Source: Cyclobacteriaceae bacterium (GTDB taxonomy: Bacteria; Bacteroidota; Bacteroidia; Cytophagales; Cyclobacteriaceae). From it: DNA of 64,000 bases. The position numbers and the translations under genes are program-made. Of this stretch, positions 44,029 to 52,953 are shown in pieces; positions within the stretch are counted from its first letter, which is position 1; each line of letters opens with the position of its first letter. A model generated the notes under the pieces. That model saw only the letters and a program-made list of their open reading frames with translations. It did no database searches and was not told where the DNA came from. The stretch covers positions 33,859 through 97,858 of the forward strand of contig JAHBUC010000017.1 of NCBI GenBank assembly GCA_019638275.1, read 5' to 3'.

Positions 44029-46170
44029 TCAAAGTTGGTGGTCTTCTCTGCTTAATAATGCCGCTCCGGCGAGCAATGTATTTGTTGCACCAAATCCTAA
44101 ACGACCGGCAAATGGAAAGTTTACATTTAGACTATACTGATATAGCTTGCGGGAAACAGGGAAGAATTGAAAATCAAGTTGATAAGGCCCAGTATCATTA
44201 CCTACTTGTGCTCCACTGATTCTTAGTTTTGCATAGTTCAACACATTGCTTTTAATGTCAAGTGCATCGGTTAAAACAACAGCTAAACTCGCTGATGGAT
44301 AAAAATAGGAACGATTATCAACTGGAAGAGTTGAAGACCAGTCATTACGTGCAGTTAGAGAAAGAGTAGCCCAATTTTTGTAACTCAGTGAAGCCTCTCC
44401 AAATACACCAAGCAATACCTGCTCAGCAAAGCCACGTGTTGGGGTATTTACAGTAGCATTAGCTGGATTAAATAACTCTGGAACCGCTAAATTTTGTGAA
44501 AAAAGAGTTTCCGAACTAAAATGACGCTTATTATAATTGAAACCACCCAGTAATTTTAGATTAAAATCTTGATTAAGGTCCTTAAAATAAGTTCCAATAA
44601 TATCTACGTTTGCTTGGGTTCGCTTGATTTTGTCAATCAGAAAATCACCTGTGGCCCTTGATCGAGTTCCTACTCGGTTAGTAATCAATCGATTATCATT
44701 ATCAAAATCATAACCCACCCGAGCCGTAAAACTCAACGATTGAATGGGGTTGTACGTTGTTTCAAAATTTGCCAAGAAACGTTCATCATCTCGCTCATTT
44801 TTATTTTCGTGTTGAATCCAAAACGGATTATTATCCGTTGGGCCCGCAGTTCCTAACTGATTACCGTTAGCATCAATCCATGGTTTGTAATTATTATAAT
44901 TTGTTGATCTCACAAAACTTGTAACCCCAAAAATATTTGGATCATTTGCACCCTGAACTCCGGTTCCCTGCGATTGTGTATTTATATACTGCAATCCAAA
45001 ACGCGACTTCAATTTCTCGCTATGTTTCATACCTGCATTGAAGCTTGCAGTCAATCGATCTAGCGCAGCATTAGGCAATATACCGGTTTGGTTCAAAGAT
45101 GATACACTTAATCGATAATCGCCTTTTTCGTTTCCATCTGAAAAAGAAATATTATTTATCAGGCTCTTACCTTGCCTGTAAAAATCTTTGATGTTATTTG
45201 GATAAGCTCGTAGCGGAACTACATTTCCTGTTAGTGATTCTGTTACCAATTGGCCTTCAATCCGCTCACCCCAACTACTCGCAACAAAAGAAGAATCATA
45301 CTTGAAGAATGAGCCTCCTGCATATTGATTTTGATAATCAGGTGTTCTGAAAAGATTATCAAATCGCAAAGATGAATTAAACGTAACAGTGGCTTTTCCT
45401 TTCGATGCTTTACCCTTCTTTGTCGTCACTAAAATAACACCGGCAGCCGCTCGTGATCCATACAGCGCAGTAGCTGCCGCACCCTTCAATACGGTTATAG
45501 ATTCTACATCATCAGGGTTTATAACCGAAGCGCCATTTGCAAAATCACGGTTACCAGTAATGCGGTTGTTTTGAGTACTTGTGTTATCATGTGCATTGTT
45601 AATGGGGACACCATCTAAAACCCACAGAGGATCGTTTCTTCCACTCAAAGAGGTAATACCACGAACTAAAATCTTAGTGGAGCCACCCAGGTTTCCAGAA
45701 CTTTGGGTAATTGTCACGCCTGTAACTTTTCCTTGCAACTGATTGAGTATGTTAGATTCCCGTGCCACTAACAAATCCTCAGACTTTACACCTGAAACAG
45801 CATATCCAAGTTCTCGTGATTGACGCTCAATGCCTAAAGCAGTCACTACTACTTCGGTAAGTTGCGTTGCATCAGATATCATCGAAACATCAACAACAGT
45901 TCTTTCCCCAATCTCAGCCTCAGTAGTTTGAAGACCAATAAAAGAAAACACCAAGGATCCGCCTGCTGTGGGAATTGACAGAGCATACCGGCCGTCAGAA
46001 TCAGTTGCGGTACCAATAGTTGTACCCTTAAGTAAAACGTTTACACCCGGTAATGGCGATCCATCATCTGCAGCCGTCACTCGGCCTGAGATTCTGGTGC
46101 CCTGAGAATAGGCGATCACAGCACACAATACGTAAGCTGCTGTACACAAAATTCGTAGTAGTTTACTCAT
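44029..46170 (-). CDS. SusC/RagA family TonB-linked outer membrane protein, N-terminal two thirds
   Basis: Outer membrane transporter of the SusC type, intact for 713 residues before frameshifts. Signal (LCTAAYVLCAVIAYSQ), carboxypeptidase-like domain (ISGRVTAADDGSPLPGVNVL), TonB box-like stretch (LTEVVVTALGIER), plug domain with VTGVTITQSSGNLGGSTKIL and YGSRAAAGVILVTTKKGK, then barrel strands. It imports oligosaccharides or peptides with SusD using TonB energy. Substrate unknown. Its frame stops at 44029 after the strand NTLLAGAALL, and the rest lies in other frames. Confidence 0.88.
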   Translation of the reverse strand: MSKLLRILCTAAYVLCAVIAYSQGTRISGRVTAADDGSPLPGVNVLLKGTTIGTATDSDGRYALSIPTAGGSLVFSFIGLQTTEAEIGERTVVDVSMISDATQLTEVVVTALGIERQSRELGYAVSGVKSEDLLVARESNILNQLQGKVTGVTITQSSGNLGGSTKILVRGITSLSGRNDPLWVLDGVPINNAHDNTSTQNNRITGNRDFANGASVINPDDVESITVLKGAAATALYGSRAAAGVILVTTKKGKASKGKATVTFNSSLRFDNLFRTPDYQNQYAGGSFFKYDSSFVASSWGERIEGQLVTESLTGNVVPLRAYPNNIKDFYRQGKSLINNISFSDGNEKGDYRLSVSSLNQTGILPNAALDRLTASFNAGMKHSEKLKSRFGLQYINTQSQGTGVQGANDPNIFGVTSFVRSTNYNNYKPWIDANGNQLGTAGPTDNNPFWIQHENKNERDDERFLANFETTYNPIQSLSFTARVGYDFDNDNRLITNRVGTRSRATGDFLIDKIKRTQANVDIIGTYFKDLNQDFNLKLLGGFNYNKRHFSSETLFSQNLAVPELFNPANATVNTPTRGFAEQVLLGVFGEASLSYKNWATLSLTARNDWSSTLPVDNRSYFYPSASLAVVLTDALDIKSNVLNYAKLRISGAQVGNDTGPYQLDFQFFPVSRKLYQYSLNVNFPFAGRLGFGATNTLLAGAALLSREDHQL

Positions 46171-46226
46171 AGAATTACTTTTAGTTTATTAATAATCCAA
46201 AAGTCAAAAGTCAAATCTTGAGTTGT

Positions 46227-46245
46227 GTACTACAGTTTGTGGTAT
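46227..46245. promoter_or_regulatory. 19-bp palindrome-like operator before SusC
   Basis: GTACTACAGTTTGTGGTAT agrees with the perfect palindrome at 40570 at 14 of 19 positions and in spacing. It lies 57-75 bases upstream of the SusC start. Ten bases nearer the gene is a 13-mer (46204-46216) identical to 40434-40446 before the kinase. Probable common control by the response regulator; inferred. Confidence 0.5.
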
Positions 46246-46295
46246 TCTTGTAGTGGAATTCTAATCCCTTCTGTTAGCAACTTTGCTGACATCAA

Positions 46296-47285
46296 TCATT
46301 GCAAAGAGTCGGAATCAACATGCGGGTTTATCTTCTGAGCTATTTCCGTTAGTGGAAACTGAGACTTCTCCTTTTGTTGCTCATTCGTTGGTATTTTAAA
46401 TGCAACATATTGTTCTACTGAGTTAATGATGAATACATAATCCTTAAGAAAGCCCATTCCTATGGAAAGCATCTCCTCTTTATCCGTTGGAATTACAAAA
46501 AACAAAAAACCAGAAGTCATGTGAACCTGACTAATCCAAAACGCATCCCCAGATGCCTTTAAACCTTTTATATATCCACAAAGTCCTCTGGCCATTATTT
46601 CACCATCATTTGAATCGATCTGTTGGGATTTCAAGAGTACACCGAGCTGAGAACCCGTATCAATCAATAGTGGCAGCACGTTGCTTGTATGGGGTGTTGC
46701 TTCAATCTGGCCTGATACAATCGGTAACACCTCTTCTTTGTTTAGATCCAGCTTAGTGAATCCATCAGGAATTGAATTGCCTTCCGGATGACGAAATGTT
46801 ACGGTTGACATTTTGGGATTGACTTCAATTTCAAACCAGCGTAGCAAGTCATAACCAATAACGCCATCAATTCCTGGCATTTCATTAACAAACTGGCGGC
46901 TTGGCACCACAATAATCACAACACCACTACCCTTAAGACCATTAAAATTTAATTCATTACCAAGGGAGATTTTACCTATAAGGGGCGAACCATTACCTAA
47001 GCCGGAAAAAGAGATGGTTTTTGGTGTGAATGAATTTACCTCTCTTTGAAATTTCTTACCAAAGAGAATTGTATTTCGGAATCCGGTATCCAAAATAAGG
47101 TTAACACTAACGGAATTATTGAGTTGTGCTGTTAGAACGATCAACTCGTTGAACTTTCTATATAAAAATGTCACTTCACAGGCACCCTCTTCAATAGCAA
47201 ACCGTTTATCGTTTAATGGAATGGCTTCACTAACATGCGTGGCAACCATCAACCCTACGAGTGTCAAAAAACTGCAAACCTTCAT
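46296..47285 (-). CDS. secreted retropepsin-like aspartyl protease-family protein
   Basis: Exported protein of 329 residues (Sec signal SFLTLVGLMVATHVSEA) with two aspartyl-protease half-domains in one chain: ILDTGFRNTILFG (about residue 66) and LIDTGSQLGVLL (about 210), each with a DTG. GVIGYDLLRWFEIEVN follows, as in the Bacteroidota aspartyl protease family. A complete pair of catalytic Asp fits an active enzyme. I use the second of two adjacent ATG codons. Its position after the CHAT gene with a terminator between suggests separate transcription. Confidence 0.8.
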   Translation of the reverse strand: MKVCSFLTLVGLMVATHVSEAIPLNDKRFAIEEGACEVTFLYRKFNELIVLTAQLNNSVSVNLILDTGFRNTILFGKKFQREVNSFTPKTISFSGLGNGSPLIGKISLGNELNFNGLKGSGVVIIVVPSRQFVNEMPGIDGVIGYDLLRWFEIEVNPKMSTVTFRHPEGNSIPDGFTKLDLNKEEVLPIVSGQIEATPHTSNVLPLLIDTGSQLGVLLKSQQIDSNDGEIMARGLCGYIKGLKASGDAFWISQVHMTSGFLFFVIPTDKEEMLSIGMGFLKDYVFIINSVEQYVAFKIPTNEQQKEKSQFPLTEIAQKINPHVDSDSLQ

Positions 47286-47319
47286 CACCTGGATTCAACG
47301 CGATGTGATTAGCTGAGTT

Positions 47320-47503
47320 ATCGCACAAAATGGTTGATTTTTTTTACAAGGAAGAGAAGACAAAATAAAAAGCCAGCCCTTCCTGGAAAGGCTGGCTAGT
47401 TGACTGAATTGCTTCATGTCTGGTCTTCGTAAAGAAGAGACTTCTACTTACTTGCGAAAGTATGGTGCAAGCAGTAAGTCCGCATCGCACAAAATGGATG
47501 ATT
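47320..47503. repeat. 20-bp direct repeat flanking the CHAT terminator
   Basis: ATCGCACAAAATGGTTGATT at 47320-47339 and ATCGCACAAAATGGATGATT at 47484-47503 differ at one base. The copies are 164 bases apart, one on each side of the hairpin at 47371. The inner copy is 32-51 bases before the protease start. Function unknown. Confidence 0.6.
47371..47397 (-). terminator. Rho-independent terminator of the TPR-CHAT gene
   Basis: Perfect 8-bp stem AGCCAGCC / GGCTGGCT with an 11-nt loop, followed on the minus strand by TTTTATTTT. It is 186 bases past the CHAT stop and about 83 bases before the next gene's start. Confidence 0.75.
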
Positions 47504-47582
47504 CTTAAAGAACTTCAACGTAAAAATGAAAACCGTGTAGAATTTTGGGACTCCTTGAAACTTTCGTGGTTGAGCAAACCAG

Positions 47583-50500
47583 TTAGTTGACCAGAACAAA
47601 TGCACCCCAATAATAAGGGTCTTTGTAAACCTTCTTAATTTCCTGCTGCGCTAGTTGAAAAGCTTCATCAATACTGCGCTTACCAGTCATCCAATTTTTA
47701 TAAAACGATTCAAATAAGAGTTGCGTGGCTTCGTCATCCACTTTCCATAAACTCATCATAAGCTTTTCAACTCCAGCAATCTTAAACGCGCGTTGCAATC
47801 CAAAAACGCCTTCTCCAACTTCTACATGACCCAACGCTGTTTCGCAGGCCGACAATACAGTCAACTGCGTGCCCTCCAGATTCATGCCCTGAACTTCATA
47901 CGCGGTTAAGATTCCGTCATTTGAATCGACTACGCCTTGCTCCCGTTGATTCATAACGCCTGCAAACAACAAACCCGAGTTGAACATAGCATCAGCACGG
48001 GCTGCTTCATGCTCTTTAAACCAAAATCCATGCGTGGCCACATGCAAAATATCAGGCCTGGATTTTTTCAAAACCTCTTCGGTAGCCTGGGCGCCCAGGT
48101 ATTGATCCACCGCCACTCGTTTACGCTTTAACGCTTGAGCTATACTTTTAACCTCCGCTTCTGTCCCCGGCAAATCGCTAACATTTCCTGAGGCAATTTG
48201 AGCATGTGTAATTGCACGTTCAGGATCTGGTTCTGTTATGTCAAATACTTCCTGTTTATTATAGTCATTCATATAATAAGCAGGTCTGCCCATCAACGTG
48301 GCTCTTTTTACCTTCTTCCGAATTTTACTTTCCACAGGTAATTCTTTAGCACTCACCACCTGATAAACCGCTAGATCATCAATCAGGTACCTGCCGTTAT
48401 CCGGATTAAACAGGGTATGTAGATTTATCTGTGAATATGCACCATCAGGGGAAAGAAAAACTTTTCGAATACCATTCAGATGTTCCTGTATGGGTTGCCA
48501 GTAATCCTGGTAACTGGTGCGGTCATCAATCCGGGCTTGAATGGAGTTCTGGTATTTTTTTAAGCCACGACCTTCCAAAAACTCACCATTTTGCAAAAAC
48601 ACAATTTCGGGATAATCGGAATCAGGCTTAACTATAAACGCTGCATACATTACTTTTTCATCTGCCAATGTTTTAAAGCGCTTAATTTCGACAACCGCCT
48701 CACGTTGTTTTAATTTCTCCTTTACCTGCTGCCAGAATATAAACTTTTCAGAAGGTGTCGCGACAAGAGCGGTTTTATAGGATAATGAAGCCCGCAGGGT
48801 ATCCAATTGAATTTTCAACTGTTCCAATTCCGTCTGCAGAGCATTTGCAGACTTCTGTCGCGCATACTGTTGTTGAAGTTCCTTGAATTGTTGATAGGAT
48901 TTCTTAAGCAATTCATCCTTACTGTTTTCAAGCGCATTGCGCATATGACGGTACTCGTACAAAAGGTTGACTTTCGCATCGAGCACATGTGCAAATGCCC
49001 GCTTTTTATTTTCCGCTACAGCTTCTTTATCTGAAAGCGTATCTCTCAAAATGGACTCAAGAAACCAGTCATAAACCGGGAACAACTCTTCCTTCTGCTC
49101 ATAGATATCCCGCAAATCAGTTTTCCCTCCTTGTTCCCGAAACATGGCAGCCGCCTCACGCTCGTAATAGTATTCATTTATAAATTCTACACCATAACGA
49201 ATTGCCTGTTGTGGCGCGCCTGCCAAAATGGAAGTTGCCGTTAGTTTTCTCAACAGGCTCTTGTAATCATCACCAAAGGGCTTAAACCTGTCTTCATACA
49301 ACATTAAAGCAGCGGACTCCGCACCGAAATCCAACACCATATTTTCATCACCATAAGTTTGAATGAACTCCACGTCAGAATTCTCATCCCGTTGTTGTAC
49401 TCGGGATTCATAGCCTTCATGCCAATCGTTTTTATACACATCTGTATACAACACCAGGGCCGACTGATAATCCTTAAGGCGAAACATCATATCGCCATAT
49501 AGCTGAGTTCTTTCACGCCAATCGAAATTAATGGTTATCCCCTGGGGTTTTTCAACAAACTGTTTCAGTATTCCCTTTACAAGAGGAGAATCAGAAGATT
49601 TTGAAAGTGCCAGAATAAGGTTGTGAGATACTTTCACCGTCCAATCGTAGGAGCTGAACCTGCTCTTAAGAAAGTGATTATACAATTGTTCAAACCATTG
49701 CGCAGCTTCGGTATAGTTGCCATTGGCGTAGTGTGCACAGCCCAACAGGTTGAGGGTGTTATAATACGCTAATAAGGTATCGGGTCTGGAGGCTGAAGTA
49801 AGAAGATTTTCAATTCTTTGCTTTGTGTTTTGTAAGGTGAGGATGGCTTCATTGAAATTCCGATTATCCATATCAAGTTGCCCTTTACGGATTAATACCT
49901 GAATCTCCGTCAGGGAGTATGGTCTATTCAACTTTGCTCGATGACTGAGCCAATTCGCATACAGATCAGAAGCCAACCATTTCCTGTAAGGATTCATTCG
50001 CATTGCATATTGATCGCCAAGCCAATTACTATACTGAAATAACCAGGCTTTCCGGATGATATCAGCCTGCTGAATTTCATTTAAAATTACTTCCGGACTT
50101 TTCTCCTCATCATCAAACAACAGCTGATAGGGGCGATTAACCCCGAGGAAATTTTTTCGGTGCTGATCAGCCCTCTCCCCGAATTTTACAGCCAGTTCGA
50201 GTTCGCCAATGGATGAATAATGAGCAGAAATATCTTCAAGCAAATCGGAATACAAGGGATGTTCCACCCCCAGGCTGGCTTCAGCCAACAAAATACCCTT
50301 ATTCAAAATACGCAACCTGCTATGCAGGTGATGTTTTTGATTTAGCATGGAGGCATAATCCCGAAGAGACTGGATATATAAATACGAGGAGTCCAGCTTA
50401 GCACCCTCGAATAATTCCAACGCCTTTTCTATGTAGGCGAACAGAACAGTATCTCCTTCTGAAAATCGATCACCATGAGATGTGGCATAATCCATCAACG

Positions 50501-50792
50501 TTACAGCGCTTCGGACTGGATCGTTTTCAAAACGCCTCATCACCTGATCCAGCGATGAAGTTTCTTCTCCAAATTCAGCCGACCAAACCGTACGCAAATA
50601 CATCAGGTCCGGATCCTGCTGCAAGGACAACCGGTCGAGTAACTCACGAAGGCGATCATACCCCTCAAACAAATCATCCTGTTGCATTTGTGTTTTTAGA
50701 AAATCATCTGCAGCCTTTTGCCAACGATGCTCCTGCGCAGAAAGGAAATAAAAACTAAAAAATAGTGAGACAAAAACGAACGAGTGTTTCAT
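47583..50792 (-). CDS. secreted TPR-CHAT domain protein
   Basis: Protein of 1069 residues; the ATG at 50792 opens a Sec signal (HSFVFVSLFFSFYFLSAQ). The N-terminal 600 residues are helical with TPR-like repeats (NTLNLLGCAHYANGNYTEAA and similar), then a coiled coil near 640-720, and a C-terminal CHAT (caspase HetF-associated) protease domain. Catalytic His921 is in LHVATHGFW and Cys983 in VLSACETALG, both intact. CHAT proteases are activated through partner domains; cytoplasmic ones act in gasdermin or CRISPR-linked defence, but this one carries an export signal. The substrate is unknown; a neighbouring protease gene is downstream. Confidence 0.88.
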   Translation of the reverse strand: MKHSFVFVSLFFSFYFLSAQEHRWQKAADDFLKTQMQQDDLFEGYDRLRELLDRLSLQQDPDLMYLRTVWSAEFGEETSSLDQVMRRFENDPVRSAVTLMDYATSHGDRFSEGDTVLFAYIEKALELFEGAKLDSSYLYIQSLRDYASMLNQKHHLHSRLRILNKGILLAEASLGVEHPLYSDLLEDISAHYSSIGELELAVKFGERADQHRKNFLGVNRPYQLLFDDEEKSPEVILNEIQQADIIRKAWLFQYSNWLGDQYAMRMNPYRKWLASDLYANWLSHRAKLNRPYSLTEIQVLIRKGQLDMDNRNFNEAILTLQNTKQRIENLLTSASRPDTLLAYYNTLNLLGCAHYANGNYTEAAQWFEQLYNHFLKSRFSSYDWTVKVSHNLILALSKSSDSPLVKGILKQFVEKPQGITINFDWRERTQLYGDMMFRLKDYQSALVLYTDVYKNDWHEGYESRVQQRDENSDVEFIQTYGDENMVLDFGAESAALMLYEDRFKPFGDDYKSLLRKLTATSILAGAPQQAIRYGVEFINEYYYEREAAAMFREQGGKTDLRDIYEQKEELFPVYDWFLESILRDTLSDKEAVAENKKRAFAHVLDAKVNLLYEYRHMRNALENSKDELLKKSYQQFKELQQQYARQKSANALQTELEQLKIQLDTLRASLSYKTALVATPSEKFIFWQQVKEKLKQREAVVEIKRFKTLADEKVMYAAFIVKPDSDYPEIVFLQNGEFLEGRGLKKYQNSIQARIDDRTSYQDYWQPIQEHLNGIRKVFLSPDGAYSQINLHTLFNPDNGRYLIDDLAVYQVVSAKELPVESKIRKKVKRATLMGRPAYYMNDYNKQEVFDITEPDPERAITHAQIASGNVSDLPGTEAEVKSIAQALKRKRVAVDQYLGAQATEEVLKKSRPDILHVATHGFWFKEHEAARADAMFNSGLLFAGVMNQREQGVVDSNDGILTAYEVQGMNLEGTQLTVLSACETALGHVEVGEGVFGLQRAFKIAGVEKLMMSLWKVDDEATQLLFESFYKNWMTGKRSIDEAFQLAQQEIKKVYKDPYYWGAFVLVN

Positions 50793-50920
50793 TGGGTGCA
50801 TTAAAGCTCTAAAAAAAGGAAATTGAGTCAATCTTAACAACATCGCAGCATCAAAAGAATTGACCCAGATCAATTAAATTGCAGCATTTTTGTCAGATAT
50901 TTTGAGATCAAATAAACTGC

Positions 50921-52243
50921 ATGAAACTCGAAGCCATTGATCACTTACTTAAGCCTTTCAACAGTTTTATCAAAAATGAGTCGACAGCAGGTATTTTCCT
51001 GCTCATTTGCTCCATTGCCGCATTAATTCTTTCCAACTCACCCTTGCACGATGAGTTTCATCATTTCTGGGAATATGAGTTTTCCATTACGGTTGCCGGT
51101 TATACCATTTCCAACTCGTTGCACCATTGGATTAATGACGGCTTAATGGCCATGTTCTTTTTTGTAGTCGGGCTTGAATTGAAGCGCGAAATTATGGGTG
51201 GTGAATTGTCTTCACCGCGCAACGCCATTTTACCGTTAGCTGCAGCTGTGGGTGGTATGCTTGTGCCTGCCGTTGTTTTTGCCATCTTCAATTACGACAA
51301 ACCTTCTTCAAGCGGGTGGGGAATTCCAATGGCAACTGATATTGCTTTTGCGTTAGGTATTCTTTCCTTGCTCGGTGACCGGGTACCCTTGTCTGTAAAA
51401 ATTTTTCTTACCGCACTGGCTATTGCCGATGATTTGGGTGCCGTATTGGTTATCGCTATATTCTATACTTCCGATATTTCTTTTCTCAACCTGGCCACGG
51501 GTGCCGTATTCATGATTACATTAATGACAGCCAACTACCTGGGGGTACGCAGCACGTTGTTTTATGGCATCGTTGGCATTGGCGGATTGTGGCTCGCCTT
51601 TCTTATGTCGGGTGTGCATGCCACGGTGGCCGGTGTGTTGGCAGCATTAACCATTCCGGCCAGAACAAAAATTGATGAAGTGGGTTTTGCCACCCGACTC
51701 AGAAATTATGTGAAAGAGTTTGAAGCCATTCCGCCAAATGATGTTTCCTTGCTTGAGCCCGAGCAACTTCATGTGGTTGAAAAAATAAAAAAACTAACAC
51801 GCGCTGCATCCACTCCACTACAACGCCTGGAGCATGCGCTTCACCCGATTGTGTTGTTTATCGTGATGCCGATCTTTGCCCTGGCGAACGCAGGCATTTC
51901 TTTAAAAGGAATTTCCTTTTCGGAAGCCATTACACCCGTTAGTCTCGGAGTATTTTTCGGGTTGCTTATTGGAAAATTTTTGGGTGTGGTTGGCATAAGT
52001 TGGTTCACTTTAAAAATGGGCTGGGCACAATTACCTTCCGACATGTCGTTTAAAAATTTATACGGTGTTGGCATGCTGGCCGGTATTGGCTTTACCATGT
52101 CATTGTTCATTACCAATCTTGCTTTCCGATCACCCGATGTAATACTGCAAGCAAAAGTCGGTGTACTCTCTGCCTCCATATTGGCGGGTGCTGTTGGCTT
52201 TTTGCTCTTGAAAAAGACGCTACCTAAAACCGGTGATAGCTGA
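50921..52243 (+). CDS. nhaA: Na+/H+ antiporter NhaA
   Basis: NhaA-type sodium/proton antiporter of 440 residues, about 12 membrane helices. It starts with LKPFNSFIKNESTAGIFLLI; the ion-binding Asp pair is in ALAIADDLGAVL; other conserved parts are FFFVVGLELKREIMGGELSS and ATDIAFALGIL. It exchanges sodium for protons and sets internal pH. It has a longer cytoplasmic loop (about residues 260-300) than E. coli NhaA. Divergent from the CHAT gene; 105 bases before the FKBP gene. Confidence 0.94.
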   Translation: MKLEAIDHLLKPFNSFIKNESTAGIFLLICSIAALILSNSPLHDEFHHFWEYEFSITVAGYTISNSLHHWINDGLMAMFFFVVGLELKREIMGGELSSPRNAILPLAAAVGGMLVPAVVFAIFNYDKPSSSGWGIPMATDIAFALGILSLLGDRVPLSVKIFLTALAIADDLGAVLVIAIFYTSDISFLNLATGAVFMITLMTANYLGVRSTLFYGIVGIGGLWLAFLMSGVHATVAGVLAALTIPARTKIDEVGFATRLRNYVKEFEAIPPNDVSLLEPEQLHVVEKIKKLTRAASTPLQRLEHALHPIVLFIVMPIFALANAGISLKGISFSEAITPVSLGVFFGLLIGKFLGVVGISWFTLKMGWAQLPSDMSFKNLYGVGMLAGIGFTMSLFITNLAFRSPDVILQAKVGVLSASILAGAVGFLLLKKTLPKTGDS

Positions 52244-52348
52244 TGAAAATGCTTATTTTTGCAGCTAAATTAACCACATCGGCAGTCTCCCGCTCAGTTG
52301 ATCGCTTTTCTGCCCGCTTATAACGAATCTTCACTTAAACAACACATC

Positions 52349-52828
52349 ATGCAAATCACAAAAAACACTGTAGTTTCCATTCATTATACCCTACGCGATA
52401 ACGAGGGTAATGTGCTCGATTCCAGCATCGGAAAAGATCCGCTCCATTATATACAAGGTATCGGCAACCTGATTCCAGGCATGGAAGAGGGGCTGGAAGG
52501 AAAGCAGAAAGGTGATAAACTGGATATTAAAGTAAGCCCTGAAAAAGGATATGGTGAGCGTAACGACTCGCTTACGCAAAAAGTACCGCGCACAGCTTTT
52601 GGCGATCAGGAGGTAAGACCCGGTATGCAGTTTCAGGCACAAACCAGTCAGGGTGCCCAGATTGTGACCATTACCGAGGTTGGATTAGACAGCGTTACGG
52701 TAGATGGCAACCATCCGTTGGCCGGTGTTGAACTGAATTTTAATGTGGAGGTAATGGAAGTACGCAGCGCAACATCCGATGAACTGGCTCATGGCCACGT
52801 ACACGGACCGGGCGGTCATCATCATTAA
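52349..52828 (+). CDS. FKBP-type peptidyl-prolyl isomerase, SlyD-like
   Basis: Isomerase of 159 residues from the ATG at 52349 (MQITKNTVVSIHYTLRDNEG). It has the FKBP fold with SlyD features: the start strand VSIHYTLRD, IPGMEEGLEGKQKGD, VSPEKGYGERN with the insert-in-flap region, and a His-rich tail HGHVHGPGGHHH that could bind nickel. It speeds proline cis-trans isomerisation and acts as a chaperone. No export signal, so cytoplasmic. Confidence 0.93.
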   Translation: MQITKNTVVSIHYTLRDNEGNVLDSSIGKDPLHYIQGIGNLIPGMEEGLEGKQKGDKLDIKVSPEKGYGERNDSLTQKVPRTAFGDQEVRPGMQFQAQTSQGAQIVTITEVGLDSVTVDGNHPLAGVELNFNVEVMEVRSATSDELAHGHVHGPGGHHH

Positions 52829-52931
52829 TTGTAGTATTAAAGTCTTGGTACCGCGGATCAAAATCAACTCATCTCAATTTATGGATAGAAACCGTTACCC
52901 GCGATGACAAGTCAAGCATTTAATTTTAAAG

Positions 52932-52953
52932 GAGGAAGAAATTATTCTTCCTC
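52932..52953. terminator. bidirectional terminator between FKBP and the desuccinylase operon
   Basis: Perfect 9-bp stem GAGGAAGAA / TTCTTCCTC, loop ATTA, then CTTTCTTTTT on the plus strand. The stem includes the end of the minus-strand gene: its last codons (Glu-Glu-Glu) and stop lie inside the hairpin. Confidence 0.65.

Noticed and set aside
43713..44140. Plus-strand frames of 80 and 62 residues in the broken SusC region
   Set aside because: They appear only because the SusC frame is interrupted; SusC motifs are recognised on the minus strand.
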